A DNA stretch of 38,218 nucleotides. It comes from Candidatus Fermentithermobacillaceae bacterium (GTDB lineage: Bacteria; Bacillota; Sulfobacillia; Fermentithermobacillales; Fermentithermobacillaceae). Below the pieces are notes generated by a model, which saw only the letters and a program-made list of their open reading frames with translations, was not told the origin of the DNA and did no database searches. This document shows positions 5,845 through 13,140 of the stretch, one piece after another. Position numbers and translations under genes: made by a program. The stretch's first letter is position 1. Each line of letters starts with the position of its first letter. The stretch covers positions 1 to 38,218 of the forward strand of contig DULO01000033.1 of assembly GCA_012840345.1 (NCBI GenBank), given 5' to 3'.

Positions 5845-7287
5845 TTGTCAGCCTCTATCAAGAGTCTATTCGTTGAGGACTTTCAAAGCCACTCGAAAAG
5901 CAAGGTCGAGCTCGCTCCCCCGGGCGGGCTTACGGTGATAGTCGGGCCAACGGACAGTGGCAAGACGGCCCTGGTCCGGGCGCTGCGGTTGTTGTTCTAC
6001 AACGTGCCTCAGGGCACGGACTACATCAGAGTCGGCCGCAACATGGCCACCGTGGCCGTGGAACTTGCGGACGGAACCAAGGTCGCGAGGGAGCGGTCCA
6101 AGAGCGTCAACCGATATCGAGTAGTGCGCCCTGGTGAGTCTCCGACTGTCCTCGAGGGATTCGGTAATACGGTTCCCCTCGAGATTCAGGAAGCTACCGG
6201 AGTGCGGATGGTTTCCGTCGGCGACCTGGAACTCGCGTTGAACTTGAGCGAGCAGCTCGATGCTCCATTCTTAGGTCAGAAAACCGTTTCGGGACCCGCT
6301 AGGGCCAAAATCTTGGGCAAACTCGCCGGGACCGAAGAGGTAGACGAGGCTCAGCGGGCCCTTGGAACTGACCTCTTCCGCGCCGGGCAAGACGAAAAGC
6401 GGCTCCTTTCCGAGATCGAGGATCTGGACGCCAAGATTCGCGAATACGACTACCTGCCAGCACTTGCCGAGAAGATTACGGCTCTGGAAGTCTTGCTTCA
6501 GATTATCCGCGAAGCCCAGAACCGTCTTGCGTCTCTCGAGGCCGTAAGTCAGAAACTTGCTAGCATTCAGACTCAGAGAGCACAGACACTAAGTATCCTT
6601 GCTCGATGGAAAAACCTCAGGGAAGCCGAATTCTGTATCGTAACCGCCGAAGGCGACGCAATAAGACTCAACGCCGTTGTCAGCCACAAAACAGCGTTTA
6701 TGCGGATCACCGCCGACCGCGAGACCTGGGCAAGGCTCCTTGCCCGCTGGGTTAACCTGCCCGTCGCGGAGACCTCCATAAAAGAAGCGGATTCGGCGCA
6801 GTCGCGACTTCAAGCCTTGCAATCCGCATCCGAAACCCTAGCAGCGACTCAGACCGGAAAAGAGAAGGTCGCTACTACGCTGCAACGCTGGGCGAATCTG
6901 CCGAAATCGGCGGAATTCATTGCTCAGATAACCGACGCCGCGAATCGGCTTCAAGTGCTGACTTCACTACAGTCTCGACACACGGCGCTCAGCACCCAGG
7001 CTCGTACAGCAATGCAGGTTTGTACGAACTGGGCAGGCCTCGACGATACTCAAAATGTTATATCGGCTGTCAATGCCGATGCTCAGCGTCTGGCCGCTTT
7101 GATGAATCTATCCGCTTCACTGACAAAACTCCGCGAAGCAAGAATCGCAGCCGAGAACGATCTTGATCGGCGGTCAAAAGCCCTCGCAGATGCCCGGCGA
7201 CAGTACGCTGATACCTTGCTCACGATTGGCAAGTGCCCCGTTTGTGGTTCACAAGTCGATCCATCCCTCATCAAGGAGGTTGCTTAG
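5845..7287 (+). CDS. SbcC/Rad50-like ATPase, N-terminal half ending in the zinc hook
   Basis: Residues 1-60 carry the N-lobe of an SbcC/Rad50 ATPase with Walker A GPTDSGKT (34-41). Residues 180-455 are helical and contain a 47-residue repeat: W-x-N/G-L motifs begin at residues 254, 301, 348 and 395. The protein ends with CPVCG (C464, C467), the Rad50 zinc-hook sequence, and then stops. The signature motif, Walker B and H-loop are missing here and occur in the separate protein at 7547-8209. Normal SbcC is one chain of about 1000 residues; here the two ATPase lobes must assemble from different chains. TTG 5845 follows AAGGAGG by about 8 bases. It would form an SbcCD-like end-processing nuclease with the protein at 8406-9572. 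Confidence 0.85.
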   Translation: MSASIKSLFVEDFQSHSKSKVELAPPGGLTVIVGPTDSGKTALVRALRLLFYNVPQGTDYIRVGRNMATVAVELADGTKVARERSKSVNRYRVVRPGESPTVLEGFGNTVPLEIQEATGVRMVSVGDLELALNLSEQLDAPFLGQKTVSGPARAKILGKLAGTEEVDEAQRALGTDLFRAGQDEKRLLSEIEDLDAKIREYDYLPALAEKITALEVLLQIIREAQNRLASLEAVSQKLASIQTQRAQTLSILARWKNLREAEFCIVTAEGDAIRLNAVVSHKTAFMRITADRETWARLLARWVNLPVAETSIKEADSAQSRLQALQSASETLAATQTGKEKVATTLQRWANLPKSAEFIAQITDAANRLQVLTSLQSRHTALSTQARTAMQVCTNWAGLDDTQNVISAVNADAQRLAALMNLSASLTKLREARIAAENDLDRRSKALADARRQYADTLLTIGKCPVCGSQVDPSLIKEVA

Positions 7288-7289
7288 CT

Positions 7290-7541
7290 ATGTCTATAAA
7301 CAACGACACTATCCGTCTTCAGAATCTCAAGTCTTTGATTGAACGCGGCCGAACCGAGGTGGCGCGTGCCGAAGCCACTCTCGAATCGCTGAAGAAGCAG
7401 GAAGAGGAGATCCACCGCCAACTCCGTGAGCTCGGCGTGGAACCCGAACAGTTGGACGCCGAGATTGAACGGCTTAAGGCCGAAATTGCCGCGAAGCTCG
7501 ATGAAGCAGAGAAGCTTCTCGAGCCGGCCCGGGGAGCGTGA
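7290..7541 (+). CDS. Small coiled-coil protein between the two SbcC halves
   Basis: An 83-residue, almost purely coiled-coil protein (heptads through LKSLIERGRTEVARAEATLE and further) lying 2 bases after the N-half of the split SbcC. AAGGAGG (7273-7279) is 10 bases before ATG 7290. Its position between the two lobes suggests it replaces part of the missing descending arm of the SbcC coiled coil, or packs on it. No catalytic residues are present. That structural role is inference. Confidence 0.7.
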   Translation: MSINNDTIRLQNLKSLIERGRTEVARAEATLESLKKQEEEIHRQLRELGVEPEQLDAEIERLKAEIAAKLDEAEKLLEPARGA

Positions 7542-7546
7542 GGAAA

Positions 7547-8209
7547 ATGTCTCTGTCAACGTTCTCTTTGAGCAGATACGAACTCGCTCTTTCCTCTTGG
7601 CGCTCTCAATACGAGCAGGGCCGGGGCCAAAAGGCCCTGCTCCAGAAACAGCGTCAAGAGAAAGATGAGGCGCTGAGCCAAGTCCGGAAAAACATTGAAA
7701 CCTGGCGCCAGGTCCAGGTCCTCTTAACTAAGGTCAGCGACTACGCCAGGAGACAACTTGTGGAGAGGATCGAGGAGACCGTTACGGCCGCCCTCCAGAC
7801 CGTCCTTGCCGATGATTCCTTGCGCTTCGAAATCGAAATGAAGGAACTCGGCGGAAAGCCCAGTGCTGAGTGGCGGGTCGTCTCGAGGTACGGCAACACC
7901 GAAGTCAGCAACAACCCCGAGGACGCCCGGGGCGGGGGGATCGTGGACATAGTGTCCCTCGCGCTGAGGCTCGCACTCCTTGAGCTCTCCAGGCCGAGGC
8001 CGGAAGGGCCGGTGATACTCGACGAGCCCGCGAAGATGGTCTCGGCAGAGTACGCCGAGAACCTTGCCTACTTCTTGCGCTCTTACGCCCAAAAGACCGG
8101 CAGGCAGTTCATCGTGGTGACGCATAACGAGACCCTGGCGAGGTCCGGCGATAAAGCCTACCGCGTCACCAAGAACGAGGCCGGCGTTAGCGAGGTGACG
8201 CCGGCATGA
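7547..8209 (+). CDS. SbcC/Rad50-like ATPase, C-terminal half
   Basis: This 220-residue chain supplies the lobe lacking upstream: about 70 residues of coiled coil, the ABC signature region GGGIVDIVSL (around 129-138), Walker B PVILDEP with D159 and E160, and the H-loop histidine in VVTHN (H193). It has no Walker A. The ATP site would be completed by pairing with the 5845-7287 protein. ATG 7547 is preferred (GGGGAG at 7531-7536, 10 bases away); GTG 7538 overlaps the previous stop and is too close to an RBS. The short coil cannot match the much longer arm of the N-half, so the complex must be asymmetric. ATGA overlap with the next gene. Confidence 0.85.
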   Translation: MSLSTFSLSRYELALSSWRSQYEQGRGQKALLQKQRQEKDEALSQVRKNIETWRQVQVLLTKVSDYARRQLVERIEETVTAALQTVLADDSLRFEIEMKELGGKPSAEWRVVSRYGNTEVSNNPEDARGGGIVDIVSLALRLALLELSRPRPEGPVILDEPAKMVSAEYAENLAYFLRSYAQKTGRQFIVVTHNETLARSGDKAYRVTKNEAGVSEVTPA

Positions 8210-8409
8210 CGCAGACCAATAAGTTTCTGGATGCCGGCATGAGTCTCCCCGAGGCTATGAACTTCTTCCGGAAGCACTTTTGTGTGGGTACTTGGCTCGA
8301 CTCCTGCGTGGCTTGCGGCCAGTACCGCGGAGGGGCCTGCCAGCATCCGCAACACCCGAGACGGTGGCATCCAGAGCATCCCGAACAGCGAAAGAAGGTG
8401 AAAGCATGA
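8206..8409 (+). CDS. Small Cys/His-rich protein between SbcC and SbcD genes
   Basis: A 67-residue protein with a cluster of possible metal ligands: C26, C34, C37, C45, H47, H50 and further histidines (motif CVACGQYRGGACQHPQHP). GAGGTG lies 8 bases before ATG 8206. It overlaps both neighbours by 4 bases, so its translation is coupled to SbcC-C and SbcD. It could be a small zinc-binding subunit of the complex. No known family is recognised. Confidence 0.6.
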   Translation: MTQTNKFLDAGMSLPEAMNFFRKHFCVGTWLDSCVACGQYRGGACQHPQHPRRWHPEHPEQRKKVKA

Positions 8410-9572
8410 AACTGCTGATAACAGGTGACTGGCATTACCGCAGCCAGAACCCCGTGGCGAGGCTGGATGACTTCCAGGCTACCTTGAACGCCAAACTCCA
8501 CGAGGTTGGCCAGATCGCCTATGACTACGACGTAGAAGCCATCATTGTGCCTGGAGACATCTTTGACAGTCCCAATCCGGCGTACTCGACCTTGACGGCG
8601 CTGGAACGGATCATCAAGGACAACGGTCGGCAGGTATGGGCCGTGCCAGGGAACCATGATGAGCACGCGCATAGCCTTGAGAGCCTAGACAGGACTGCCT
8701 ACGGACACCTCGCGGCCACCGGGATGATTAGGGACCTAGCCATGCGGCCGGTTGTAACAGGCATCGTCACGGTAACTGGTACTGGGTTCTCGACTACAAC
8801 AGACACCGATGTTTCAGACTACCTGACCAAAAATACTTCAAACGCTACGCAAGGCTGTGTCCGGATCCACGTGGCCCACGGGATGCTCCTGGAGCGCTCT
8901 CCGGGCTTCGAGTTGAAGCACACGCTGCTGGAAGACGTAGCCAAGCATCCCCGATGCCCCGACATCCTCGTCTGCGGACACGAGCACCTGGGCTTCGGCG
9001 TCAAGAGGCTTCCGCGAGCCGCCGGCGGCGAGGTTGTCTTCATCAATCCCGGTGCCGTGGTTCGTCTTTCCGCACACCCAGGCGAGATGGAACGGACCGT
9101 CCAGGTTTGCCTGCTGGAGGTCTATCCAGGCACACTGCCGGAATGTCACTCCTGCGGAGTCGCTCTCTTGCCCGAAAACGCTTCGTCACTGCAAGACGGA
9201 GATGAATACATCGTCACCTGCCCCAAGTGCGGCAATCACTCGGTGGTCCACTACGCCGGATGGGGACCGCCGGAAGTCTGGTCAATCGGCTCCCCGGTCG
9301 TCGACACGACGCTAATCCCCCTGAAGTCGGCCCGCCCCGGCCACGAGGTTTTGTCTCGCGATCACCTCGAGGCTCAGGCCGACCGCGAGGCCAAGATGGG
9401 GCAGTTCCTGAACCTCCTCTCGCGGGAGGGAGAGGCAAAGTTCCTGGACGTGCAATCCATCGTAGAAGGCATCGCGAAGAGCGAAAACCTGCCCCGCGAG
9501 GTGGTCGACGAGGCTCTGAGCCGGATCGCCAAGGCCAGAGAGGCGCTAGGCGGAAGGGGGAGGACGGCGTGA
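8406..9572 (+). CDS. sbcD: SbcD/Mre11-like nuclease with inserted zinc ribbon
   Basis: The 388-residue protein has the calcineurin-like phosphoesterase motifs in order: GDWH (D8, H10), GDIFD (D51), GNHDE (N83, H84), VAHGM (H158) and GHEHLG (H192, H194), the dimetal site of SbcD/Mre11. It should be the nuclease subunit acting with the split SbcC. After the catalytic domain, residues 247-275 hold CHSCG and CPKCG, a zinc ribbon not part of standard SbcD. The C-terminal 100 residues are helical, as in the SbcC-binding region of SbcD. ATG 8406 follows AAGAAGGTG and overlaps the previous stop. Confidence 0.88.
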   Translation: MKLLITGDWHYRSQNPVARLDDFQATLNAKLHEVGQIAYDYDVEAIIVPGDIFDSPNPAYSTLTALERIIKDNGRQVWAVPGNHDEHAHSLESLDRTAYGHLAATGMIRDLAMRPVVTGIVTVTGTGFSTTTDTDVSDYLTKNTSNATQGCVRIHVAHGMLLERSPGFELKHTLLEDVAKHPRCPDILVCGHEHLGFGVKRLPRAAGGEVVFINPGAVVRLSAHPGEMERTVQVCLLEVYPGTLPECHSCGVALLPENASSLQDGDEYIVTCPKCGNHSVVHYAGWGPPEVWSIGSPVVDTTLIPLKSARPGHEVLSRDHLEAQADREAKMGQFLNLLSREGEAKFLDVQSIVEGIAKSENLPREVVDEALSRIAKAREALGGRGRTA

Positions 9573-9970
9573 CAACCAAACGCTACGAGACCGACCCGAA
9601 GGCCCTCATGACAGCAAAGGAGATTCTGTTCAGGGATACCGACTTCCCTGGTAACGACTTATGGGAGCCTGTCACAATCGAGCGATACACCTACGGCGGG
9701 TTCAGAACGGATCGCATCCGCGAGCGCAACCGCATCACCAATGCACTGGGGTTGCCAAAGTGTCACGGCCTAGACTTCCTCGCAATCAAGGGTACAGACA
9801 GCCTGACGAGCGTCTTTCTTGCCAACGTGCTCAAGGATGCCGCCCAAGGCATAGACACTCTCCGGGTTGATGGCGTCCAGCTTTGGCCTCAGACAGGCTT
9901 TAGATACGACGGGAGTTACATGAGTTACGAGGAGAAGCCCGTGCCGGTTGAGGGTGGTGACACCCCATGA
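9569..9970 (+). CDS. Unidentified protein between sbcD and recD2
   Basis: A 133-residue protein from GTG 9569, coupled to SbcD (4-base overlap) and to RecD2 (4-base overlap). It has no cysteine cluster or nucleotide-binding motif I can recognise. Residues 48-62 (RYTYGGFRTDRIRERN) are basic. Placement inside the recombination operon is the only clue to its job. Confidence 0.55.
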   Translation: MTTKRYETDPKALMTAKEILFRDTDFPGNDLWEPVTIERYTYGGFRTDRIRERNRITNALGLPKCHGLDFLAIKGTDSLTSVFLANVLKDAAQGIDTLRVDGVQLWPQTGFRYDGSYMSYEEKPVPVEGGDTP

Positions 9971-12117
9971 GCGCCCTATCTCAGCGCTCTCTAGCCTCCG
10001 CCGAGGTTCTCTCGGGCGTCATCTCGACCGTGCGTTTCTATAACCCAAAAAACGGCTGGGCGGTCCTGTCTGTCCACGCCGATGGCGAATCTGTGACGGC
10101 TGTCGGTCCGGTGGTCAACCCTCGCGAGGGCGACGAGTATCAGTTCACAGGCTCGTTCGTCACCGACCCGAAATACGGCCGGCAGTTCAAATTCGACTCG
10201 GCAGAGGTCCTGCTCCCGTCGACGCGCAAGGGTGTGATCCGCTATCTCGCGTCCATCGCGAACGGCGTGGGCGAAGTCAAGGCGGCCCGAATTGTCGGAG
10301 CCCTCGGCGATGACTGCCTGGCGAAGATGCAGCAGGACCCTGATGTCTTGGACACCTTAACCTTCCTTACCGAGCAGCAGCGCGAGGAAATAAAGCAACA
10401 CCTCCGCGAGCACAAGACCGTGGCTGAGGTGTCGGCGCTGATATGCCGCGAGGGACTCACGCCTCACCTGGCAGCCAAGATAGTGGCGCACTTCGGCGAC
10501 GAAGCGGTGAAAGTGGTCAAAGAAGAACCGTACCGCCTGACCGAGATCGAAGGCATCGGATTCTTGACCGCGGACAAGGTCGCGATGGCCGTGGGCATCA
10601 AGCCCGATGCCCCTGCCAGGATACAGGCGGCTATCCGGCATATCCTGAGCGAGGCTGAGAACGAGGGGCACTGCTCTCTCCGCCCCAACGACCTGGTCCG
10701 CGAGGGCCCCGCCCTCCTCGGGACTGACCCCGGTGTGCCGGCTATCGCGGAGGCCGTGAAGACTCTCATCGAGTCTGAGGTCCTCGTGAGGGACGGTGAC
10801 GACATCTACTTGACCGAACTCTACGAAGCCGAGACGAAAGTGGCCGAGTGGGTACGGGCCATGGGGGCTGAAAAGCCCGCGCCGATCGCGAACCTGGAGG
10901 GCCTAATCGACGCCAGCGAGACCCAGGCCGGAATCGCGTATCACCCGAAACAGCGTGAGGCTATCAGGATGGCTCTTACGTCGGGGTTCTCGGTGCTGAC
11001 AGGCGGGCCGGGGACCGGGAAGAGCACCATAACTCGCGCCATAGTCTCTATCTACAAAGCCGAAAACCATGCAAAGCCCGTATATTTATGTAGCCCGACT
11101 GGGCGCGCTGCTAAGCGACTGTCAGAGGCAACCGGCGAACCGGCGTCCACCATCCATCGGCTATTAGGATACGTCCCCGAGTTCGGATTCACGCGAAACG
11201 AGGCAGATCCACTGACCCCAGGACTGCTACTGGTCGACGAGGCGAGCATGATAGACATTCGTCTCGCGAGGGCCTTGTTCGCGGCATGTTCGGCTGGTAT
11301 GCAGGTGGTCCTCGTCGGCGATGTGGATCAGTTGCCCAGCGTCGGACCGGGCTCCGTGCTCCGCGACATCATCGAGTCGGGAACCGTGCCGGTCACGAAG
11401 CTACAGTACGTGTACCGTCAGGAGGAGGGCTCCGGCATCTCAGCCTTGGCTCACCAGGTCAACGCCGGACAGATCCCCGAACTCGCGGCGTTTCCGAAAG
11501 ACGTCATAGCTCACACCATCCAGACTCCCGAGGAAGCTCTGCCGCTGGTGGTCAAGTACGCAAAGGAGGCGTACAAAGAGCACGGCCTGCTCGGGTTCGG
11601 CGTCCTAGCCCCCGGCCACAAAGGCAGCGCGGGAGTCAAGGCGCTCAATGAAGCGATTCGCAACGCTCTTAACCCGGGGGCAGGCAAAGGCTTTTGCCCA
11701 GGCGACAAGGTCATGGTGGTCAAGAACTGCTATCCCCACGACGTGTTCAACGGCGACCTCGGCATCGTGAGGAAGGTCAACGACGAGGACGGCTCCATCG
11801 AGGTTGACTTCGGCGACCAGTACGTGACCTTCGGTGCTGGTGAGTATGACGCGCCTCTGGATATCCTGCAGCTTGCCTTCGCCAGCACAATCCATAAAGC
11901 CCAGGGCGGAGAGTTCCCGGTGTGCATTGTCGTCCTCACCCGCCAGCACTGGATCATGCTGCAGCGCAACTTACTCTACACGGCCATTACCCGGGCTAAG
12001 AAGCACTTGGTTATCATCCACCAGCCCGGCGCAATCGAGCAAGCCGTCTGCAACAACAAGATCGCCCAAAGGAATTCGCGACTTGCAGAACGCCTGCGAG
12101 GAGGTGTTGCTCAATGA
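9967..12117 (+). CDS. recD2: RecD2-type 5'-3' DNA helicase (superfamily 1B)
   Basis: The 716-residue length, an N-terminal OB-like region, tandem helix-hairpin-helix-like segments and the helicase core fit RecD2. Core motifs: Walker A GGPGTGKST (346-354), Walker B LLVDEAS (D424, E425), motif III region VGDVDQLPSVGPGSVL, and near the C-terminus STIHKAQGGEF and LLYTAITRAKK, the motif V and VI segments of SF1B enzymes. RecD2 is a RecBC-independent helicase common in Bacillota and in some of their phages; here it would unwind DNA for replication or recombination with SbcCD. It begins in ATGA overlap with the preceding gene. Confidence 0.92.
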   Translation: MSALSQRSLASAEVLSGVISTVRFYNPKNGWAVLSVHADGESVTAVGPVVNPREGDEYQFTGSFVTDPKYGRQFKFDSAEVLLPSTRKGVIRYLASIANGVGEVKAARIVGALGDDCLAKMQQDPDVLDTLTFLTEQQREEIKQHLREHKTVAEVSALICREGLTPHLAAKIVAHFGDEAVKVVKEEPYRLTEIEGIGFLTADKVAMAVGIKPDAPARIQAAIRHILSEAENEGHCSLRPNDLVREGPALLGTDPGVPAIAEAVKTLIESEVLVRDGDDIYLTELYEAETKVAEWVRAMGAEKPAPIANLEGLIDASETQAGIAYHPKQREAIRMALTSGFSVLTGGPGTGKSTITRAIVSIYKAENHAKPVYLCSPTGRAAKRLSEATGEPASTIHRLLGYVPEFGFTRNEADPLTPGLLLVDEASMIDIRLARALFAACSAGMQVVLVGDVDQLPSVGPGSVLRDIIESGTVPVTKLQYVYRQEEGSGISALAHQVNAGQIPELAAFPKDVIAHTIQTPEEALPLVVKYAKEAYKEHGLLGFGVLAPGHKGSAGVKALNEAIRNALNPGAGKGFCPGDKVMVVKNCYPHDVFNGDLGIVRKVNDEDGSIEVDFGDQYVTFGAGEYDAPLDILQLAFASTIHKAQGGEFPVCIVVLTRQHWIMLQRNLLYTAITRAKKHLVIIHQPGAIEQAVCNNKIAQRNSRLAERLRGGVAQ

Positions 12118-12200
12118 ACGCTCAGACAGCCAGGCTCAAAGCTTAATCGAGGTTGAACAGATGGTTTCGGCACAACAACAAATCGGCAAGGAGGCTGTAC

Positions 12201-12671
12201 ATGATGAGCGCGCAGCTGAGACTGTTTGACGATATCAGAGTAGCGCCAGTGCCAGCTCCTCCGGCACCAATCGAGGCAAGTACGGGCGATGCCGATATCT
12301 GCATCTGCTGTGGATTGCGATACTCGGCCACGCCCAAAGAAGGTTGGGTACACGTGAGGTGTCTGAGAAAACGCAGTGATTGTGTGAGCGAGCCGCTGCT
12401 TGACGAAGCATGGGTGCACCCTAACGACATAATGCACCTGTACACGAACAGGAGGACCATATCTTGGGGCTCTGGACCGCACGTGCGTTTGTCCGGTTCG
12501 AGCCGTTTTCAGGGCAATGCCTACGTGACCTTCGAGCTTGTCGACCATCGCGAATATAACGACATTCACACCAGATACGTGGTACCGAACTGCGAAAAGT
12601 GGCCAGCCCGAGCAAACATCATGGGTTGTACGCCCGAGGAGGCCACGGCACCGTGTTTCAATGCCGAATGA
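12201..12671 (+). CDS. Unidentified protein with clustered cysteines
   Basis: A 156-residue protein. Residues 49-70 contain ICICCGLRYS and a later C and H (WVHVRCLRKR), possibly a small zinc finger; the remainder is unassigned. AAGGAGG lies 6 bases before ATG 12201 (9 before the second ATG at 12204). About 80 bases separate it from recD2; in them I see only a 10-codon open frame at 12114-12146 that I do not call. Confidence 0.55.
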   Translation: MMSAQLRLFDDIRVAPVPAPPAPIEASTGDADICICCGLRYSATPKEGWVHVRCLRKRSDCVSEPLLDEAWVHPNDIMHLYTNRRTISWGSGPHVRLSGSSRFQGNAYVTFELVDHREYNDIHTRYVVPNCEKWPARANIMGCTPEEATAPCFNAE

Positions 12672-12861
12672 AGTACACTCCTTTGTTAACAGATACCGAG
12701 GTTGCGGCCATCCAGGGTCGTCTCGAACGCACTACCGGGCGAACGACTTGTCCCGCGTCCGCGAGATATGGCTCCTTCACCTAAGCAACGACAATTCAGA
12801 CGCACAGAGATTCAAGCGTGAGATTCAGGAACTTACGGGCAAGGAGGTTCGGATTGCATGA
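12661..12861 (+). pseudogene. Remnant of an MBL-fold hydrolase C-terminus, fused at a deletion scar
   Basis: The frame ending at 12861 closes with NDLSRVREIWLLHLSNDNSD and then QRFKREIQELTGKEVRIA, which I read as the C-terminal end of phage metallo-beta-lactamase-fold proteins (HLSNDNSD with a following RFK-TGK-IA end). The metal-binding HxHxDH core is absent. Upstream in another frame, ATG 12668 opens MKYTPLLTDTEVAAIQGRLE, which resembles the N-terminus of common small phage proteins, and runs only to 12784. The simplest reading is a deletion that joined the head of one gene to the tail of another. No good RBS precedes ATG 12661. Confidence 0.5.
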
Positions 12862-12944
12862 GTGTTGTGAAGAACGAGGAGATCGCCAAAGCCCAACTCG
12901 CTCTTGAGGTCGCCATGAATCGTTTCAACTGGACGACACGGTGA
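12858..12944 (+). CDS. 28-residue truncated small protein
   Basis: ATG 12858 overlaps the preceding stop, with GGAGG 10 bases upstream, and encodes a 28-residue peptide with helical ALEVAMNRFNW before a stop at 12942. It looks like the N-terminus of a longer small phage protein that has been cut by a mutation; the following 190 bases are noncoding. It may be a leader-like residue of gene decay. Confidence 0.4.
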   Translation: MSVVKNEEIAKAQLALEVAMNRFNWTTR

Positions 12945-13140
12945 GAGATTCAGAAGGTCGGATCATCGGCGCCAGGGCATTGGCGAGATTATAATTTCGC
13001 AACTTTTCGCAAGGCCGTTTTGTCTGCTAGACCCCAGCGAACGCCCGGCAAAGCGGCCTCCAAAACCGCAAGATTATCGCAACCTTGCGGAACAGGCGAG
13101 AAACAGCAGGTAGAGATACAAAACGGGAGAGGAAACGGCG
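12945..13140. repeat. Noncoding region with TCGCAA repeats, possible origin or operator
   Basis: There is no gene here. It contains TTTCGCAAC (12995-13003), TTTCGCAAG (13005-13013) ten bases further, then TATCGCAAC within a perfect inverted repeat CGCAA-CC-TTGCG (13078-13089), preceded by CCGCAAG. An AT-rich stretch ATTATAATTT lies at 12988-12997. Repeats of one hexamer directly before the primase-helicase gene fit an iteron-type origin or a regulatory site for that gene. Confidence 0.4.

Noticed and set aside
12114-12146. Ten-codon frame after recD2 with an upstream AGGAGG
   Set aside because: Too short to support as a gene; the RBS-like bases are codons of recD2.
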